A stretch of 64,000 bases of DNA from Enterococcus quebecensis. GTDB taxonomy: Bacteria > Bacillota > Bacilli > Lactobacillales > Enterococcaceae. The stretch spans positions 434,001-498,000 of the forward strand of contig NZ_MIKB01000001.1 of the NCBI RefSeq assembly GCF_001730365.1, in the 5' to 3' direction. Made by a program: the position numbers and the translations under genes. Shown here piece after piece: positions 1 through 9,132 of the stretch. Numbering within the stretch: position 1 is the stretch's first letter; every line of letters starts with the position of its first letter. The notes beneath the pieces were generated by a model, which was not told the DNA's origin, did not search any database, and saw only the letters and a list, made by a program, of their open reading frames with translations.

Positions 1-82
1 CAAAAAGATGTTTATGCACCCGAATGTGTATGTGTTTATTTCAAATAATTACTCTCCTATTTACGAATTCGTATAATCAAAT

Positions 83-127
83 AAACATCCCCACAGCACT
101 ATTTAACCTGTGCTGTGGGGATGTTTT
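83..127. terminator. Bidirectional intrinsic terminator
   Basis: A 14-bp perfect stem (CATCCCCACAGCAC paired with its complement, 86-99 with 110-123) has a 10-nt loop and T/A-rich flanks on both sides. It lies just past the stop codon of the minus-strand FemX-type gene. Bases 1-82 hold no gene I can support. Confidence 0.85.
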
Positions 128-136
128 AACTAGAAT

Positions 137-1342
137 TTATTTTTTCTGTTTTTTCAATTTATACGCATACTCACTTGCTTTAAAAAGTAAGCCATTGACT
201 GGCAAGTCAAATTCACCAATAAATTCATTCACTGTTGGATTAAAGTTAGACTTAAACTTAATCAAACCATCACTTAAACTACCTTCCAATCCGCCCATAT
301 TACATGATGTACAACCACGTTCAAAACATTCATTGATTGCATCAAACCACGTTAAATACGCTGGCATATATCGTTTATAGCGATCGTCCATTCCTGCATA
401 AAGAATTTCACTAGTCGAACCAAAAGTAATCGCCAAAGCACCTGCAACTACGGCAATATCACCAGAATGAGCGATGTTTTCTTCCAGTTCAGTCATTTCA
501 CGTGTTAAAGAAAAATCTAATTCTTCAAGTGTATGACGTTTTTTTACTTGGTTCTCTTTTAGGTTTGCTAAATCTTCTTTATTCTTATCAAAGCGCTGTT
601 TTGTTTCTTCAAAGCGTTCTTTTAGGTTTACTTCTGCCAACATGATAAAAGAAGTCTCAGGGTAGATTGTTAATAGTTTTTTGAAATAATCGCTATTTCT
701 AAGTGAAATATTTTGCCGTTCAGTCGTCAGTTCGATAACTTTGGCAAAATCATCCACCAACTCATTATGTCCTGTTTTTACAGTGACACCTTTTTTCTGG
801 GCTTGTTTCATCATTTTCTTGGTGCTTTTTGATAGCTGTTCTTCACTAAAATCTTCTTTATAAATATTTGCTTGAAAACGCGGCTGAATCGTCGCATCCA
901 TGGTCATAGTCAAGCCTTGATGTTTCGCTCCACTTGCAATAATGTTATCGATGATCGCTTGAGCTGATGAGTTGATCGTTTGCTCTTCACCAATATGGAA
1001 ATCTTTATAATGTATCGTTGGATCCATTTTCACAAATAATGCACGTTTTTTCTTTCCAAATTGTTTCAACTCTTTGAAGAAAAACGACACAAGTTCTTTA
1101 TTAGTGTAATCCATGATTGGTCCTCTTGGTGTATAAAGCATTGAAAATTTCATTGGTAACGGGCGGATCAAAACTAAGCTAGATGCAATCAACGTCCCAT
1201 TTTCATAGACACCAACGATCTCTGAACCCCAATTGTCTTTAACTTTTGCCCATGCAGATGATTGCAGTAAATTGCATAAGGGATGGTTTTCCACAAATTT
1301 ATCGTGTTCTTTGGCATCCACGCCAATTTTAAATTCAAACAT
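137..1342 (-). CDS. FemABX-family peptidoglycan cross-bridge aminoacyltransferase
   Basis: This 401-residue protein has the FemABX (Fem/MurM/Bpp) layout: two GNAT-like halves split by a charged coiled-coil arm at about residues 240-295. Family enzymes use aminoacyl-tRNA to add amino acids to the lipid II stem peptide at the cytoplasmic membrane face. Visible family features are the N-terminal LLQSSAWAKVK and MLYTPRGPIMDY segments and a C-terminal IKFKSNFNPTVNEFIGEFD segment. The ATG has AGAGGAG 10 nt upstream, and a TTTACT-17-TATGAT promoter sits further up. Which residue is added (Ala, Ser or other) cannot be read from the sequence. It is monocistronic between two terminators. Confidence 0.88.
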   Translation of the reverse strand: MFEFKIGVDAKEHDKFVENHPLCNLLQSSAWAKVKDNWGSEIVGVYENGTLIASSLVLIRPLPMKFSMLYTPRGPIMDYTNKELVSFFFKELKQFGKKKRALFVKMDPTIHYKDFHIGEEQTINSSAQAIIDNIIASGAKHQGLTMTMDATIQPRFQANIYKEDFSEEQLSKSTKKMMKQAQKKGVTVKTGHNELVDDFAKVIELTTERQNISLRNSDYFKKLLTIYPETSFIMLAEVNLKERFEETKQRFDKNKEDLANLKENQVKKRHTLEELDFSLTREMTELEENIAHSGDIAVVAGALAITFGSTSEILYAGMDDRYKRYMPAYLTWFDAINECFERGCTSCNMGGLEGSLSDGLIKFKSNFNPTVNEFIGEFDLPVNGLLFKASEYAYKLKKQKK

Positions 1343-1433
1343 TAGAAAAAAACTCCTCTACATTTTAGCTTCTGTATTACCTTATCATAATTTATTCAAC
1401 AGGAACAGTAAAGTTTTTCATTAAATTGGTTAG

Positions 1434-1484
1434 AAAATTTTAAGAGGCTGAATCAAAACTTTATTGTCTTGAACCAGCCTCTTA
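1434..1484 (-). terminator. Intrinsic terminator of queT
   Basis: TAAGAGGCTG at 1441-1450 pairs with 1475-1484 and the loop has further internal pairing. On the minus strand it is followed by AAAATTTTC. It sits 35 bp past the queT stop. Confidence 0.7.
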
Positions 1485-1518
1485 TACTATAATATCATTC
1501 ACAAAATTTTTTTATCGA

Positions 1519-2025
1519 TCAAAGTCGTTTATCAAAATGAACGGATTTATTGATCCAAAACATTATTGGTGCAGCTACTGCCATTGTGGCAAATTCACTA
1601 AGCGCTAATGTAGCATAATTCCCCCAGAAAGCTGCTCCGCCAGCTGGTGCCAACATATAGGCAATGATACACATTGTCGCTGTGAAAAATAACGTATTTA
1701 ATGCTAAGCGAGCGATAACATTAGGCACTCTTTTTTGTAATAAGGCTGTCAATCCTAACGAAATAAAGGATTGTAATCCACCGTATATTGCGTCCATGGC
1801 GCCAAAGCCAAAGAAAAAGTTATAGACCACAACTCCGCCTAAAACGCCCCACATCAGTTTCCGGTTGAAAACAACTAAATGATTCAGACTTTCAGAAATT
1901 CTAAATTGGATGGGGCCTGACGATACGGGTGCTACTAAAATTGTTAAACCTAGATATAATGCCATCACAATTCCATTCATAGTAATGGCTTTTACTTTAC
2001 TGTTTTTATTGACAGTATCTTGCAT
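1519..2025 (-). CDS. queT: Queuosine-precursor ECF transporter S component QueT
   Basis: A 168-residue, very hydrophobic protein with about five to six membrane spans. It matches the QueT family (formerly DUF988), the substrate-binding S component of an energy-coupling-factor transporter that imports a queuosine precursor such as preQ1. The family-typical N-terminal segment PIQFRISESLNHLVVF is present. The ATPase and T component are not nearby, as expected for group II ECF systems that share an energising module. The ATG has AAGGGG 5 nt upstream. A preQ1-I riboswitch in the leader independently supports the substrate. Confidence 0.9.
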   Translation of the reverse strand: MQDTVNKNSKVKAITMNGIVMALYLGLTILVAPVSSGPIQFRISESLNHLVVFNRKLMWGVLGGVVVYNFFFGFGAMDAIYGGLQSFISLGLTALLQKRVPNVIARLALNTLFFTATMCIIAYMLAPAGGAAFWGNYATLALSEFATMAVAAPIMFWINKSVHFDKRL

Positions 2026-2042
2026 AATTTCCCCTTCTTTCT

Positions 2043-2083
2043 CCGAGTTTTTTTACAAGGGATGGTTGATGAACCTTGTTGAA
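2043..2083 (-). promoter_or_regulatory. preQ1-I riboswitch in the queT leader
   Basis: On the minus strand the leader reads CAAGGTTC, a short loop, AACCATCCCTTG, then a run of seven A and CTCGGAG. This fits the preQ1-I aptamer: a P1 stem CAAGG/CCTTG, the conserved GGTTC and CCC, and an A-rich tail that enters the minor groove. A CC in the loop can pair with the GG in the tail to close the pseudoknot. The tail abuts the ribosome site region at 2031-2044, so control is probably translational. Confidence 0.82.
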
Positions 2084-2116
2084 AAGAGATTTCTCCTCAA
2101 AAAATGATACGTAGGC

Positions 2117-2145
2117 ATTATATCTTATAATCCTCACTTTAACAA
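2117..2145 (-). promoter_or_regulatory. Promoter of queT
   Basis: TTGTTA (-35, at 2140-2145) and TATAAT (-10, at 2117-2122) are separated by exactly 17 nt on the minus strand. This places the transcript start near 2110, upstream of the preQ1 aptamer. Confidence 0.65.
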
Positions 2146-2260
2146 TGAGAAACTACTTTCGATGTAGTGTTCAGTCTTTTTTTCTTATTTTTTCAAGCTT
2201 CCGGCATTCTTAATTTTTCCTCGGTCTGTTATAATAAAACTTTGTACAGGGAGGAAAAAA

Positions 2261-3220
2261 ATGAAGAAACATTTTTATCTTGTCATTAATGAAAATGCAG
2301 GTAGCGGCACAGGTCGCAAAGTAGCTGGCAAAATCATCCGACAGTTACAAACAGCAAGCATTGATTATACGACATTTTATACAAGTCATGCAGGACATGA
2401 AATTGAAATTGTTGAAAGTTTGGCGCAAAACATATTGATCCCTTGGAGCAACGATGAGGAAATAGAGTCATTCCCACTTTTGGTTGTTCTTGGAGGAGAC
2501 GGTACTTTGCATAGCGTTCTTAATGCACTGAAATCATTCGATTCTAAAATTCCAATTGGGTATATTCCCTGTGGTTCAGGTAACGATTTTGCTCGTGGCG
2601 TTGGAATTCCAAGACAGGCGGAGAAAGCTTTTTTTCAGTTACTTAAAGCTCAAAGTCCTAAAGAAATTCACGTGATCACATACGATGAATCCATTCAAGA
2701 TGAGCGCGGACTTGCTGTTAATAATATTGGAATCGGCTTGGACGCATCAATTGTCAATGCCGCAAACACATCAGCATCAAAGCATGCATTAAACAAGTTT
2801 AATATGGGGTCGCTATCTTATATTTTTTCTATTTTAAAGGTATTATTCACTCAAAAAGGCTTCCCGATTCTGGTAGAGATGAATGGTAAGAAACTTGAAT
2901 TTGATCGGGCATTTTTATGTACTGTCACGAATCATCCTTATTTCGGTGGTGGTGTTCCGATTGCTCCTGTTGCTGATCCACACAAACCAGTTCTGGATTT
3001 TGTTTTAGTCGAACGTGTTAGCCTATTTAAAATTTTTTGGCTGATTATCTTATTAATGCAAAAAAAGCAGATGAACTCAAAGTACTTTCATCACTTTCAA
3101 TCTAGTAAGTTCCGAATTGTTTCCACCGTTCCTCAATATATCCATGCAGATGGTGAAATTTTAGGTAAAAGAAGTACAGATATTTCTTTTGGAACAGAAA
3201 CAAGATTATTTTGGTTTTAA
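2261..3220 (+). CDS. Diacylglycerol/lipid kinase (DagK family)
   Basis: A 319-residue cytosolic or membrane-associated kinase of the DAGK catalytic family (YegS/DgkB/BmrU). It carries the nucleotide-binding GGDGT motif (VVLGGDGTLHSVLNAL, about residue 85) and the IPCGSGNDFARG motif, both diagnostic. Family members phosphorylate diacylglycerol or related lipids, in Gram-positives often recycling DAG from lipoteichoic acid synthesis. The ATG has GGGAGG 6 nt upstream and TATAAT lies at 2230-2235. It stands alone, divergent from queT. The exact lipid substrate cannot be told from sequence. Confidence 0.88.
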   Translation: MKKHFYLVINENAGSGTGRKVAGKIIRQLQTASIDYTTFYTSHAGHEIEIVESLAQNILIPWSNDEEIESFPLLVVLGGDGTLHSVLNALKSFDSKIPIGYIPCGSGNDFARGVGIPRQAEKAFFQLLKAQSPKEIHVITYDESIQDERGLAVNNIGIGLDASIVNAANTSASKHALNKFNMGSLSYIFSILKVLFTQKGFPILVEMNGKKLEFDRAFLCTVTNHPYFGGGVPIAPVADPHKPVLDFVLVERVSLFKIFWLIILLMQKKQMNSKYFHHFQSSKFRIVSTVPQYIHADGEILGKRSTDISFGTETRLFWF

Positions 3221-3226
3221 AAATAT

Positions 3227-3265
3227 CAAAAGAAGGGTGAGCCAACTAAGCTCACCCTTCTTTTT
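3227..3265. terminator. Bidirectional terminator between lipid kinase and Cys/Met enzyme
   Basis: A 12-bp perfect stem (AGAAGGGTGAGC, 3231-3242 with 3250-3261) is flanked by A/T runs. It serves the two convergent genes and overlaps the last stop codon of the minus-strand gene. Confidence 0.85.
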
Positions 3266-4379
3266 AATCTAATTTTTCAAAAGCCTGCGTCAAATCTGCA
3301 ATCAAATCCTCACTGGCTTCAATACCAGTTGACAACCTCAATAAATCTGGCGTTAAACCATAAGACTCTCTCAATTCTTCTGGAATATCCGCATGTGTTT
3401 GTGTCGTCGGATACGTAATTAAACTCTCCACTCCACCTAGACTCTCTGCAAAAGTAAAAATCGATAAATTTCTTAAAAACGCTTTGATGGAATCTTGATT
3501 CTTAATTTTAAAACTTAGCATACCGCCACGCCCTGGGTACATCACTTCTTTAACATGGGAACTTTCTTTCAGATATGCAGCAATGGCTTGAGCATTCTTT
3601 TCATGTCTCTCCATTCGCAAAGATAAAGTTTTCAACCCCCGGATCAATAACCAACTATCAAAAGGGGATAAAACCGCTCCAGTTGTGTTTAAGGAATAAG
3701 CTAATTTTTCACCGATCTCTTTTGAAGCTGCTACCACGGCTCCTGCCAATAAATCATTATGTCCGCCTAAATATTTGGTGGCACTGTGTAAAACAATATC
3801 AGCACCTAAGTCTAAAGGTCTCTGAATTAAAGGCGTATAAAAAGTATTATCAACGATTAGTTGTGCGTGATGTTTTTTAGCGAAAACTGCAACATTCTCT
3901 ATCGACACTTCACTCATCAAAGGATTAGTGGGTGTTTCAATAAATACAGCTGTGGTTTCATTTGTGATCGCTCTTTCAAAACCACTTTCATCATCTACAT
4001 AAATAAAGTGATACATGCCTTGTTTTTCCAACTCTTTAAAATAACGGTAACTGCCGCCATATAAATCTCTAGAGGCGACAATTTGACTACCAACAGGGAA
4101 TTGGCTAAATACTACTTGAACAGCACTCATTCCTGAACTAGTCGCCAAACCAACTGCACCATTTTCTAAAACGGCTAACGCTGACTCTACGACTTCTCTT
4201 GTTGGATTTTTAGTTCTCGTGTAATCATAGCCCGTCGACTCACCTAGTGTTGGATGTTCATACGTCGTTGAAAAATAAATAGGCGTATTGATTGATCCAG
4301 TTACTGGATTTTGATGATTACCGATTTGTGCCAAAAATGTGTCTGTTTGAACTTTACCCGATTGCGTTTTCTTTTCCAT
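3264..4379 (-). CDS. Cys/Met-metabolism PLP enzyme (cystathionine gamma-synthase or lyase type)
   Basis: A 371-residue enzyme of the trans-sulfuration (Cys_Met_Meta_PP) family. The PLP-binding lysine lies in HSATKYLGGHND (about residue 200), and the family segments STTYEHPT, YDYTRTKNPTRE and RLSTGIE are present. Members make or cleave cystathionine, or make homocysteine from O-acylated homoserine. Sequence alone does not separate MetI/MetB, MetC and CTH roles. The ATG has GAGGGAAG upstream. There is no S-box or T-box in the 58-bp leader and no neighbouring methionine gene to settle the reaction. Confidence 0.82.
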   Translation of the reverse strand: MEKKTQSGKVQTDTFLAQIGNHQNPVTGSINTPIYFSTTYEHPTLGESTGYDYTRTKNPTREVVESALAVLENGAVGLATSSGMSAVQVVFSQFPVGSQIVASRDLYGGSYRYFKELEKQGMYHFIYVDDESGFERAITNETTAVFIETPTNPLMSEVSIENVAVFAKKHHAQLIVDNTFYTPLIQRPLDLGADIVLHSATKYLGGHNDLLAGAVVAASKEIGEKLAYSLNTTGAVLSPFDSWLLIRGLKTLSLRMERHEKNAQAIAAYLKESSHVKEVMYPGRGGMLSFKIKNQDSIKAFLRNLSIFTFAESLGGVESLITYPTTQTHADIPEELRESYGLTPDLLRLSTGIEASEDLIADLTQAFEKLD

Positions 4380-4499
4380 TCACTTCCCTCATTTCTACCA
4401 AAATAATATACCTTCATTTTTAGTTGAACACATCGCTGTGTTGCTTTTCATTATATACATTGAATGGTTTTCAAGGCAAGAAATAGTTCCAATAAGTAA

Positions 4500-4536
4500 G
4501 AAAAAACTGGAACAGCCGTTTAACTGCTCCAGTTTA
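4500..4536 (-). terminator. Intrinsic terminator of recD2
   Basis: A 12-bp stem with one mismatch (4504-4515 with 4524-4535) is followed on the minus strand by a T-rich tract, 9 bp past the recD2 stop. Confidence 0.75.
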
Positions 4537-4544
4537 TCAACTAT

Positions 4545-7130
4545 TTATTTCATAAAATCATACGGTGTTGTCTGTTTCATCCCGATCATCGGATCTATCG
4601 TTTGTTGTTGCACTAAATCCGGTGTTAATAATCTGTCAATTTCAGTCTCAATTTGTTCATCGACATCTTGAACAGGCTCACTAAATAAAGAAATTTCTTC
4701 TATTTTAGGTGCAGGTTTTAGTGGTTCAATCGTTTCTTTTACTACAGAAGTTTTTTCCTCTTTAACTGCTTCGTAAACAACTGGCTTATGATCATCTGTA
4801 TCAGAGAATGGTGATTCCTTATTCAAGCCGTCTTCATAAGCTTCTAACTGCATTCTTGTCGTTAAGGACATGTCATCAGCGCTTGTAATTCGCTCTTTTA
4901 ACATTGTCAAACGACTGGCAGATTCATGAGCCACACACGTATTAAAGGCTTGAACTTCTCCCAGTAAAATGAGTATATCCTTACTCCTCGTAACAGCTGT
5001 ATATAGTAAATTACGCTGCAGCATGCGATGGTATTGATGAACCATTGGCAAAATGACCATTTTAAACTCGCTGCCTTGTGCTTTATGGATCGAACAACAA
5101 TAAGAAAGAGTAATCTTATTCCATTCATTACGTTTATAACTAACTTCATTATTATCAAACTGAATTACTAATTCATCGACCTTATCTTCTGATTCTTTGG
5201 CCAAAATAATGCCCACAATTTCTCCCATATCCCCATTAAATACGTTAAGTTCAGGAGTATTGACTAGATGAAGAACTTTATCACCAATACGATAAACAGA
5301 TTCATTCCATTTTACTTCTTTTTTCGTCCCATCATTTGGATTAAAAATTTCCTGCATCATTTTGTTTAAGGCATCGATTCCTGCAGCTCCTCGGTACATT
5401 GGTGCTAGCAGTTGAATATCTTGTGGGGAAAAGCCTTTAGCTTTAGCTTTCGTCACGATTTGACGGACGTACGTTTCGATATGATGGACGTCACTTGGGA
5501 AAAATGAACGATCCTTTTGATTCACAGTAAAATCTTGCGGTAATTTCCCTTGTTTGATCTCGTGGGCTAAGGGAATAATACTAGAACCGTCACCTTGACG
5601 ATAGATCTCTGTCAATTCTTTTTTCGGGATTTCATTGATCTGCAGTAAATCATGTAAAACTTGTCCTGGGCCCACTGAAGGCAATTGGTCTTTATCCCCC
5701 ACAAAGATCACTTGCATATTAGTAGGAATCGCTTTGAATAAGGTATTGGCCAACCAAGTATCTACCATTGACATTTCATCCACGATCAACAATCCACCTT
5801 CAAGCTCTTTAGCTGTCATACTAGGATTTTTTTCTCGTCCAGTTAACCCTAATAGACGATGGATTGTACTTGCTGGTAGCCCCGTTGTCTCATTCATTCG
5901 CTTGGCCGCTCGTCCAGTTGGTGCCGCTAATAAGATAGGAAACATTTCCTGCGTATAATCTTTTACGTCCAAAGAAAGTCCATTTAACTCTGCAAATAGC
6001 GAAACAATTCCGTTAATTACAGTGGTTTTCCCTGTACCAGGTCCACCAGTCAGGATGAATAAAGGTGATTTGATAGCTTCCTCTATGGCAGTTTGTTGGG
6101 AATCACCATACAGGATGCCTAACCTTTTTTCAATACCACGAATATTTTTTTCAATGTCTTTTTTGTCATACTTGATTTCTTTTTTTCGGGAAAGTAGACG
6201 TTGAATGGACGTACCGATTCCCCACTCAGAAAAATACAAGCTATTTTCAAAAAGTTTCGTTCCCTCTTGCTGAATTTTTCCTTCTTCAACCAAATGAATG
6301 ATCTGTTCAGCTACTTGATCTAAAGAGATCTCCACAGGACGGCTCGCTTCAAGGGTATTAATTGTTTCTCTTAAAAGCATCTCTGCTTCTACATAAGTAT
6401 TTCCTGAACGAACAGAATGTTGAAAAATCTCATGAGTGATCGCTGCTCGTACTCGCTTATCAGAATCCGCACCTATTCCCAGCTGTTCAGCAATATTGTC
6501 AGCACGTTTAAACCCGATCCCTTCAATATCTTCAACCAATTGATACGGGTTTTCATGAATGACATCTAATGTTTCTTCTTTGTAGGTTTGATAAATAGCA
6601 AATGAAAGCTGACTACCAAATCCATATCGGTTCAAACCAACGATTACTTGTTCCATTCCATGATTCAGGCGAATTGTTTCAATAATTGTTTGGCGTTTTT
6701 TTTCATTTAATTGAGGAACTTCTTCTAAAACATCAGGTGTAGCAATGATTCGATCAATTGCATCTTCTCCTAATATCTCGACAATTTTTTCAGCAGTCCG
6801 CTTTCCAATACCAGGAAATTTTTCGCTAGAAAGATAATTTACAACGCCACTAGCCGATGTTGGGCGTTCTTGTTGATAACTATCTACTTGAAATTGCTTA
6901 CCGTAACGAGGATGATCAACAAAATGCCCAAAAAAGCGATATACTTCTTCCTCTTGAATTTGACCAAAGCTACCAGTCGTTACGATTTCTTTTTCTAAAT
7001 AGTCTGTATTCGTATCCGTAATTTTTACCAGTAATACTTTATAAAAATTGCTGGGGTTTTGAAAAAAGATTGCCTGGACCTGCCCAACTACATACTCTTT
7101 TTCCTCTTCTCCAAACAGTGTATCCATCAA
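4545..7130 (-). CDS. recD2: RecD-like DNA helicase RecD2
   Basis: An 861-residue 5'-3' superfamily 1B helicase. The N-terminal region has RecD2-specific helix-hairpin-helix DNA-binding motifs (FPGIGKRTAEKIVEIL, about residue 105). Walker A is GGPGTGKTT, Walker B is LLIVDEMSMVD, and motif VI lies in NLLYTAVTRSKD. A low-complexity acidic tail ends in a short conserved-looking TPYDFM. RecD2 occurs in bacteria without RecBCD and acts in repair and replication-fork maintenance. It lies 29 bp after the histidine-phosphatase gene, so the two are probably cotranscribed. Confidence 0.92.
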   Translation of the reverse strand: MMDTLFGEEEKEYVVGQVQAIFFQNPSNFYKVLLVKITDTNTDYLEKEIVTTGSFGQIQEEEVYRFFGHFVDHPRYGKQFQVDSYQQERPTSASGVVNYLSSEKFPGIGKRTAEKIVEILGEDAIDRIIATPDVLEEVPQLNEKKRQTIIETIRLNHGMEQVIVGLNRYGFGSQLSFAIYQTYKEETLDVIHENPYQLVEDIEGIGFKRADNIAEQLGIGADSDKRVRAAITHEIFQHSVRSGNTYVEAEMLLRETINTLEASRPVEISLDQVAEQIIHLVEEGKIQQEGTKLFENSLYFSEWGIGTSIQRLLSRKKEIKYDKKDIEKNIRGIEKRLGILYGDSQQTAIEEAIKSPLFILTGGPGTGKTTVINGIVSLFAELNGLSLDVKDYTQEMFPILLAAPTGRAAKRMNETTGLPASTIHRLLGLTGREKNPSMTAKELEGGLLIVDEMSMVDTWLANTLFKAIPTNMQVIFVGDKDQLPSVGPGQVLHDLLQINEIPKKELTEIYRQGDGSSIIPLAHEIKQGKLPQDFTVNQKDRSFFPSDVHHIETYVRQIVTKAKAKGFSPQDIQLLAPMYRGAAGIDALNKMMQEIFNPNDGTKKEVKWNESVYRIGDKVLHLVNTPELNVFNGDMGEIVGIILAKESEDKVDELVIQFDNNEVSYKRNEWNKITLSYCCSIHKAQGSEFKMVILPMVHQYHRMLQRNLLYTAVTRSKDILILLGEVQAFNTCVAHESASRLTMLKERITSADDMSLTTRMQLEAYEDGLNKESPFSDTDDHKPVVYEAVKEEKTSVVKETIEPLKPAPKIEEISLFSEPVQDVDEQIETEIDRLLTPDLVQQQTIDPMIGMKQTTPYDFMK

Positions 7131-7159
7131 ATTCCCCCGCTTCTATTCCTAAAATATGT

Positions 7160-7789
7160 TTACAGTAAAAATGAATCATCATTCCATAGTTTTAATAAAT
7201 ACTCTTGCTCATGATCTGGTTCAGTCGTTTCTAGTATGGACAAGCTGTTGTTTTTAAGCCCACCCATATTACGCAATTCACCTAATTCTTTCCCTGACAT
7301 TGATTGGATAGCTGCCGTTAGAGATGCACCATGCCCAACAAAAAGATAGGGACCTTCTCCAGTCTTAACTGCTTGTTCAACAACCGATGAAATGCGAAAA
7401 ATTGCTTGTTCAATCGGTTCGCCTTCAAATTCTTCTGGATTATATCTATCTAATTGATAACGCATATGATCTAGCTCTGCGCTGTAGATTTTTCTCATTT
7501 TAGCGATAGATTGTCCTTCTAATTTACCTAGTCCTAACTCTTTCAATTGATCTGTATAAACGATTTCTACTGGCTGCTCTAATTCTTGATTAATGCCTTC
7601 TGCCGTTTTTTTTGCTCGGGGAGAAGTACTTGAAAAAATCTTTTCAAAAGGAATCTCTTTGAGCGTCTGTCCTAATAATTTGATTTCTTCATAACTTGTC
7701 GGAAGCAGTGGTGAATCTCCGCTCATTCCTTGGAATCGCATTTCCTGATTCCATTCCGTTTTCCCATGACGGGTAAAATATAATTTCAT
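7160..7789 (-). CDS. Histidine phosphatase (phosphoglycerate mutase family)
   Basis: A 209-residue protein with the catalytic RHG motif at the N terminus (LYFTRHGKTEWN, catalytic His at residue 8) and the second conserved histidine in FVGHGASLTAAI. It belongs to the broad-specificity histidine phosphatase superfamily rather than being a clear glycolytic PGM. The substrate is unknown. It is the first gene of a likely two-gene unit with recD2. The ATG has GGGAGTAAAGG upstream. Confidence 0.85.
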   Translation of the reverse strand: MKLYFTRHGKTEWNQEMRFQGMSGDSPLLPTSYEEIKLLGQTLKEIPFEKIFSSTSPRAKKTAEGINQELEQPVEIVYTDQLKELGLGKLEGQSIAKMRKIYSAELDHMRYQLDRYNPEEFEGEPIEQAIFRISSVVEQAVKTGEGPYLFVGHGASLTAAIQSMSGKELGELRNMGGLKNNSLSILETTEPDHEQEYLLKLWNDDSFLL

Positions 7790-7921
7790 GCCTTTACTCC
7801 CTTGATTCTAATCTATTAATTTTCTAAGTTGTTGTTTTCCATTAATTATCTTAACTAGTGTATCATTTTCACTATAAAAATTCCATTTAACTACGAGAGT
7901 TCTAAAGAAAAAACAGTCTGA

Positions 7922-7949
7922 TTGTATTTCAAAAAAACTGAGTTATAAT
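7922..7949 (+). promoter_or_regulatory. Promoter of the VOC gene
   Basis: TTGTAT (7922-7927) and TATAAT (7944-7949) are spaced 16 nt apart, about 40 bp upstream of the TTG start. Confidence 0.6.
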
Positions 7950-7987
7950 TAAAAATGTAAAAGACCCCATTAAAGGAGGAACTAGCT

Positions 7988-8368
7988 TTGTTCTTTGAAC
8001 ATATCCATCATATTGCTATCAACTGCTCTAATTACCAAAAAACGAAGGAATTCTATGTAGAAAAACTTGGATTTGATATTATTCGAGAAAATCATCGAGA
8101 AGATAAAAACGATGTCAAACTAGATTTAAAGCTAGGCGTTCATGAATTGGAGATTTTCATCTCCTCAGAACTTCCCAAACGTCCTTCATACCCAGAAGCG
8201 CTAGGTTTAAGACATTTGGCTTTTAAAGTGGATGTTATCGAAGATGTGATTGCTTTTTTAAATACGAAAGGTATTGAATGTGAACCCATACGAACAGATA
8301 CTTTTACAGGTGAGAAAATGATTTTTTTCTTTGACCCTGATGGTTTACCTTTGGAATTACACGAGTAA
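7988..8368 (+). CDS. VOC-family (glyoxalase/bleomycin resistance fold) protein
   Basis: A 126-residue, single-domain VOC protein with the beta-alpha-beta-beta-beta repeats: HIHHIAINCSN at the start, LRHLAFKV in the middle, and FFFDPDGLPLELHE at the end. The two His and the final Glu sit at the usual metal-binding positions, so it is likely a metalloenzyme of the GloA2/YaeR type. The substrate is unknown. It begins with TTG, chosen because AAAGGAGGA lies 7 nt upstream and no ATG or GTG precedes the conserved HIHHIAI segment. Confidence 0.83.
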   Translation: MFFEHIHHIAINCSNYQKTKEFYVEKLGFDIIRENHREDKNDVKLDLKLGVHELEIFISSELPKRPSYPEALGLRHLAFKVDVIEDVIAFLNTKGIECEPIRTDTFTGEKMIFFFDPDGLPLELHE

Positions 8369-8399
8369 GACAATTTCTTAGCAAATATCTTTCCTAAAT

Positions 8400-8440
8400 C
8401 AAAAAGCTGTTCTCTTCAAAAAAGAAGGAACAGCTTTTTG
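8400..8440. terminator. Bidirectional terminator between VOC gene and trmL
   Basis: A 12-bp stem (AAAAAGCTGTTC, 8401-8412 with 8428-8439) is flanked by A and T runs between convergent genes. Confidence 0.85.
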
Positions 8441-8450
8441 ACTACCTATT

Positions 8451-8957
8451 TTAATCTAATTTATCTTGTTCATAGTGATGATTCAATTCTAATGATGGAA
8501 AACCTTGTTGGCGTAGTGCTTCATAAACTACTAAAGCAACCGTATTAGACAAATTCAACGAACGAACATGCTCATCATTCATAGGAATACGTAAGCATTT
8601 TTCTTCATTTTCACGCATAAAGCCCTCTGGTAAGCCTGTTGTTTCTTTCCCAAACATAAAATAATGATCTTGATGATCTGTATAATCCACTTCACTATAC
8701 GTCTGGTTAGCGAACTTCGTGATCAAATGCAACGGTTGATCACCTAGATAAGTTAAAAAAGCAGCCAAATTCTTATGATACGTGATATTCACATCATTCC
8801 AGTAATCCAAACCCGCTCGTTTCAAGTGCTTATCATCTGTTTGGAAACCTAACGGCTCGATGAGATGTAAGGGTGAGTTAGTTGCTGCACAAGTACGAGC
8901 AATATTACCTGTATTTGCTGGAATTTGAGGTTCAAATAATACAATATGATTTGTCAT
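8451..8957 (-). CDS. trmL: tRNA (cytidine/uridine-34-2'-O)-methyltransferase TrmL
   Basis: A 168-residue SPOUT-class methyltransferase that 2'-O-methylates the wobble base of tRNA-Leu isoacceptors. Family motifs are [17 protein letters not shown] at the N terminus, [12 protein letters not shown] in the middle and [20 protein letters not shown] at the C-terminal trefoil knot that binds SAM. Length is typical. The gene lies downstream of a candidate structured RNA and terminator (9019-9132), so its expression could be controlled by readthrough. Confidence 0.93.
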   Translation of the reverse strand: MTNHIVLFEPQIPANTGNIARTCAATNSPLHLIEPLGFQTDDKHLKRAGLDYWNDVNITYHKNLAAFLTYLGDQPLHLITKFANQTYSEVDYTDHQDHYFMFGKETTGLPEGFMRENEEKCLRIPMNDEHVRSLNLSNTVALVVYEALRQQGFPSLELNHHYEQDKLD

Positions 8958-9018
8958 GATTACAGTTTCCTTTCATTTGAGTGACACAAAATATATTTTT
9001 ATTCACTAAAATTAACAT

Positions 9019-9132
9019 AAAAAAAACGTATCGCCTCGGTGTCAATCACTGCGAGTCGCTACGTTAGTGAAGCTCTTTTCACTAACTTTTATCAGAACAG
9101 GAACCTGATAAAAACCAATGAAAAAACAACTT
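9019..9132 (-). ncRNA. Candidate small RNA or leader: three contiguous hairpins ending in a T8 terminator
   Basis: On the minus strand a TTGCAA-17-TATATT promoter (9162-9167 and 9139-9144) predicts a start near 9132. Then come three abutting hairpins. H1 is TTTTATCAG with its complement (9087-9113). H2 is GTTAGTGAA with its complement (9063-9086). H3 is a 12-bp stem with two mismatches (9027-9038 with 9052-9063), followed directly by eight T. No ORF fits the interval. I do not recognise the family. It could be a free ~115-nt sRNA or an attenuator upstream of trmL. Confidence 0.5.
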
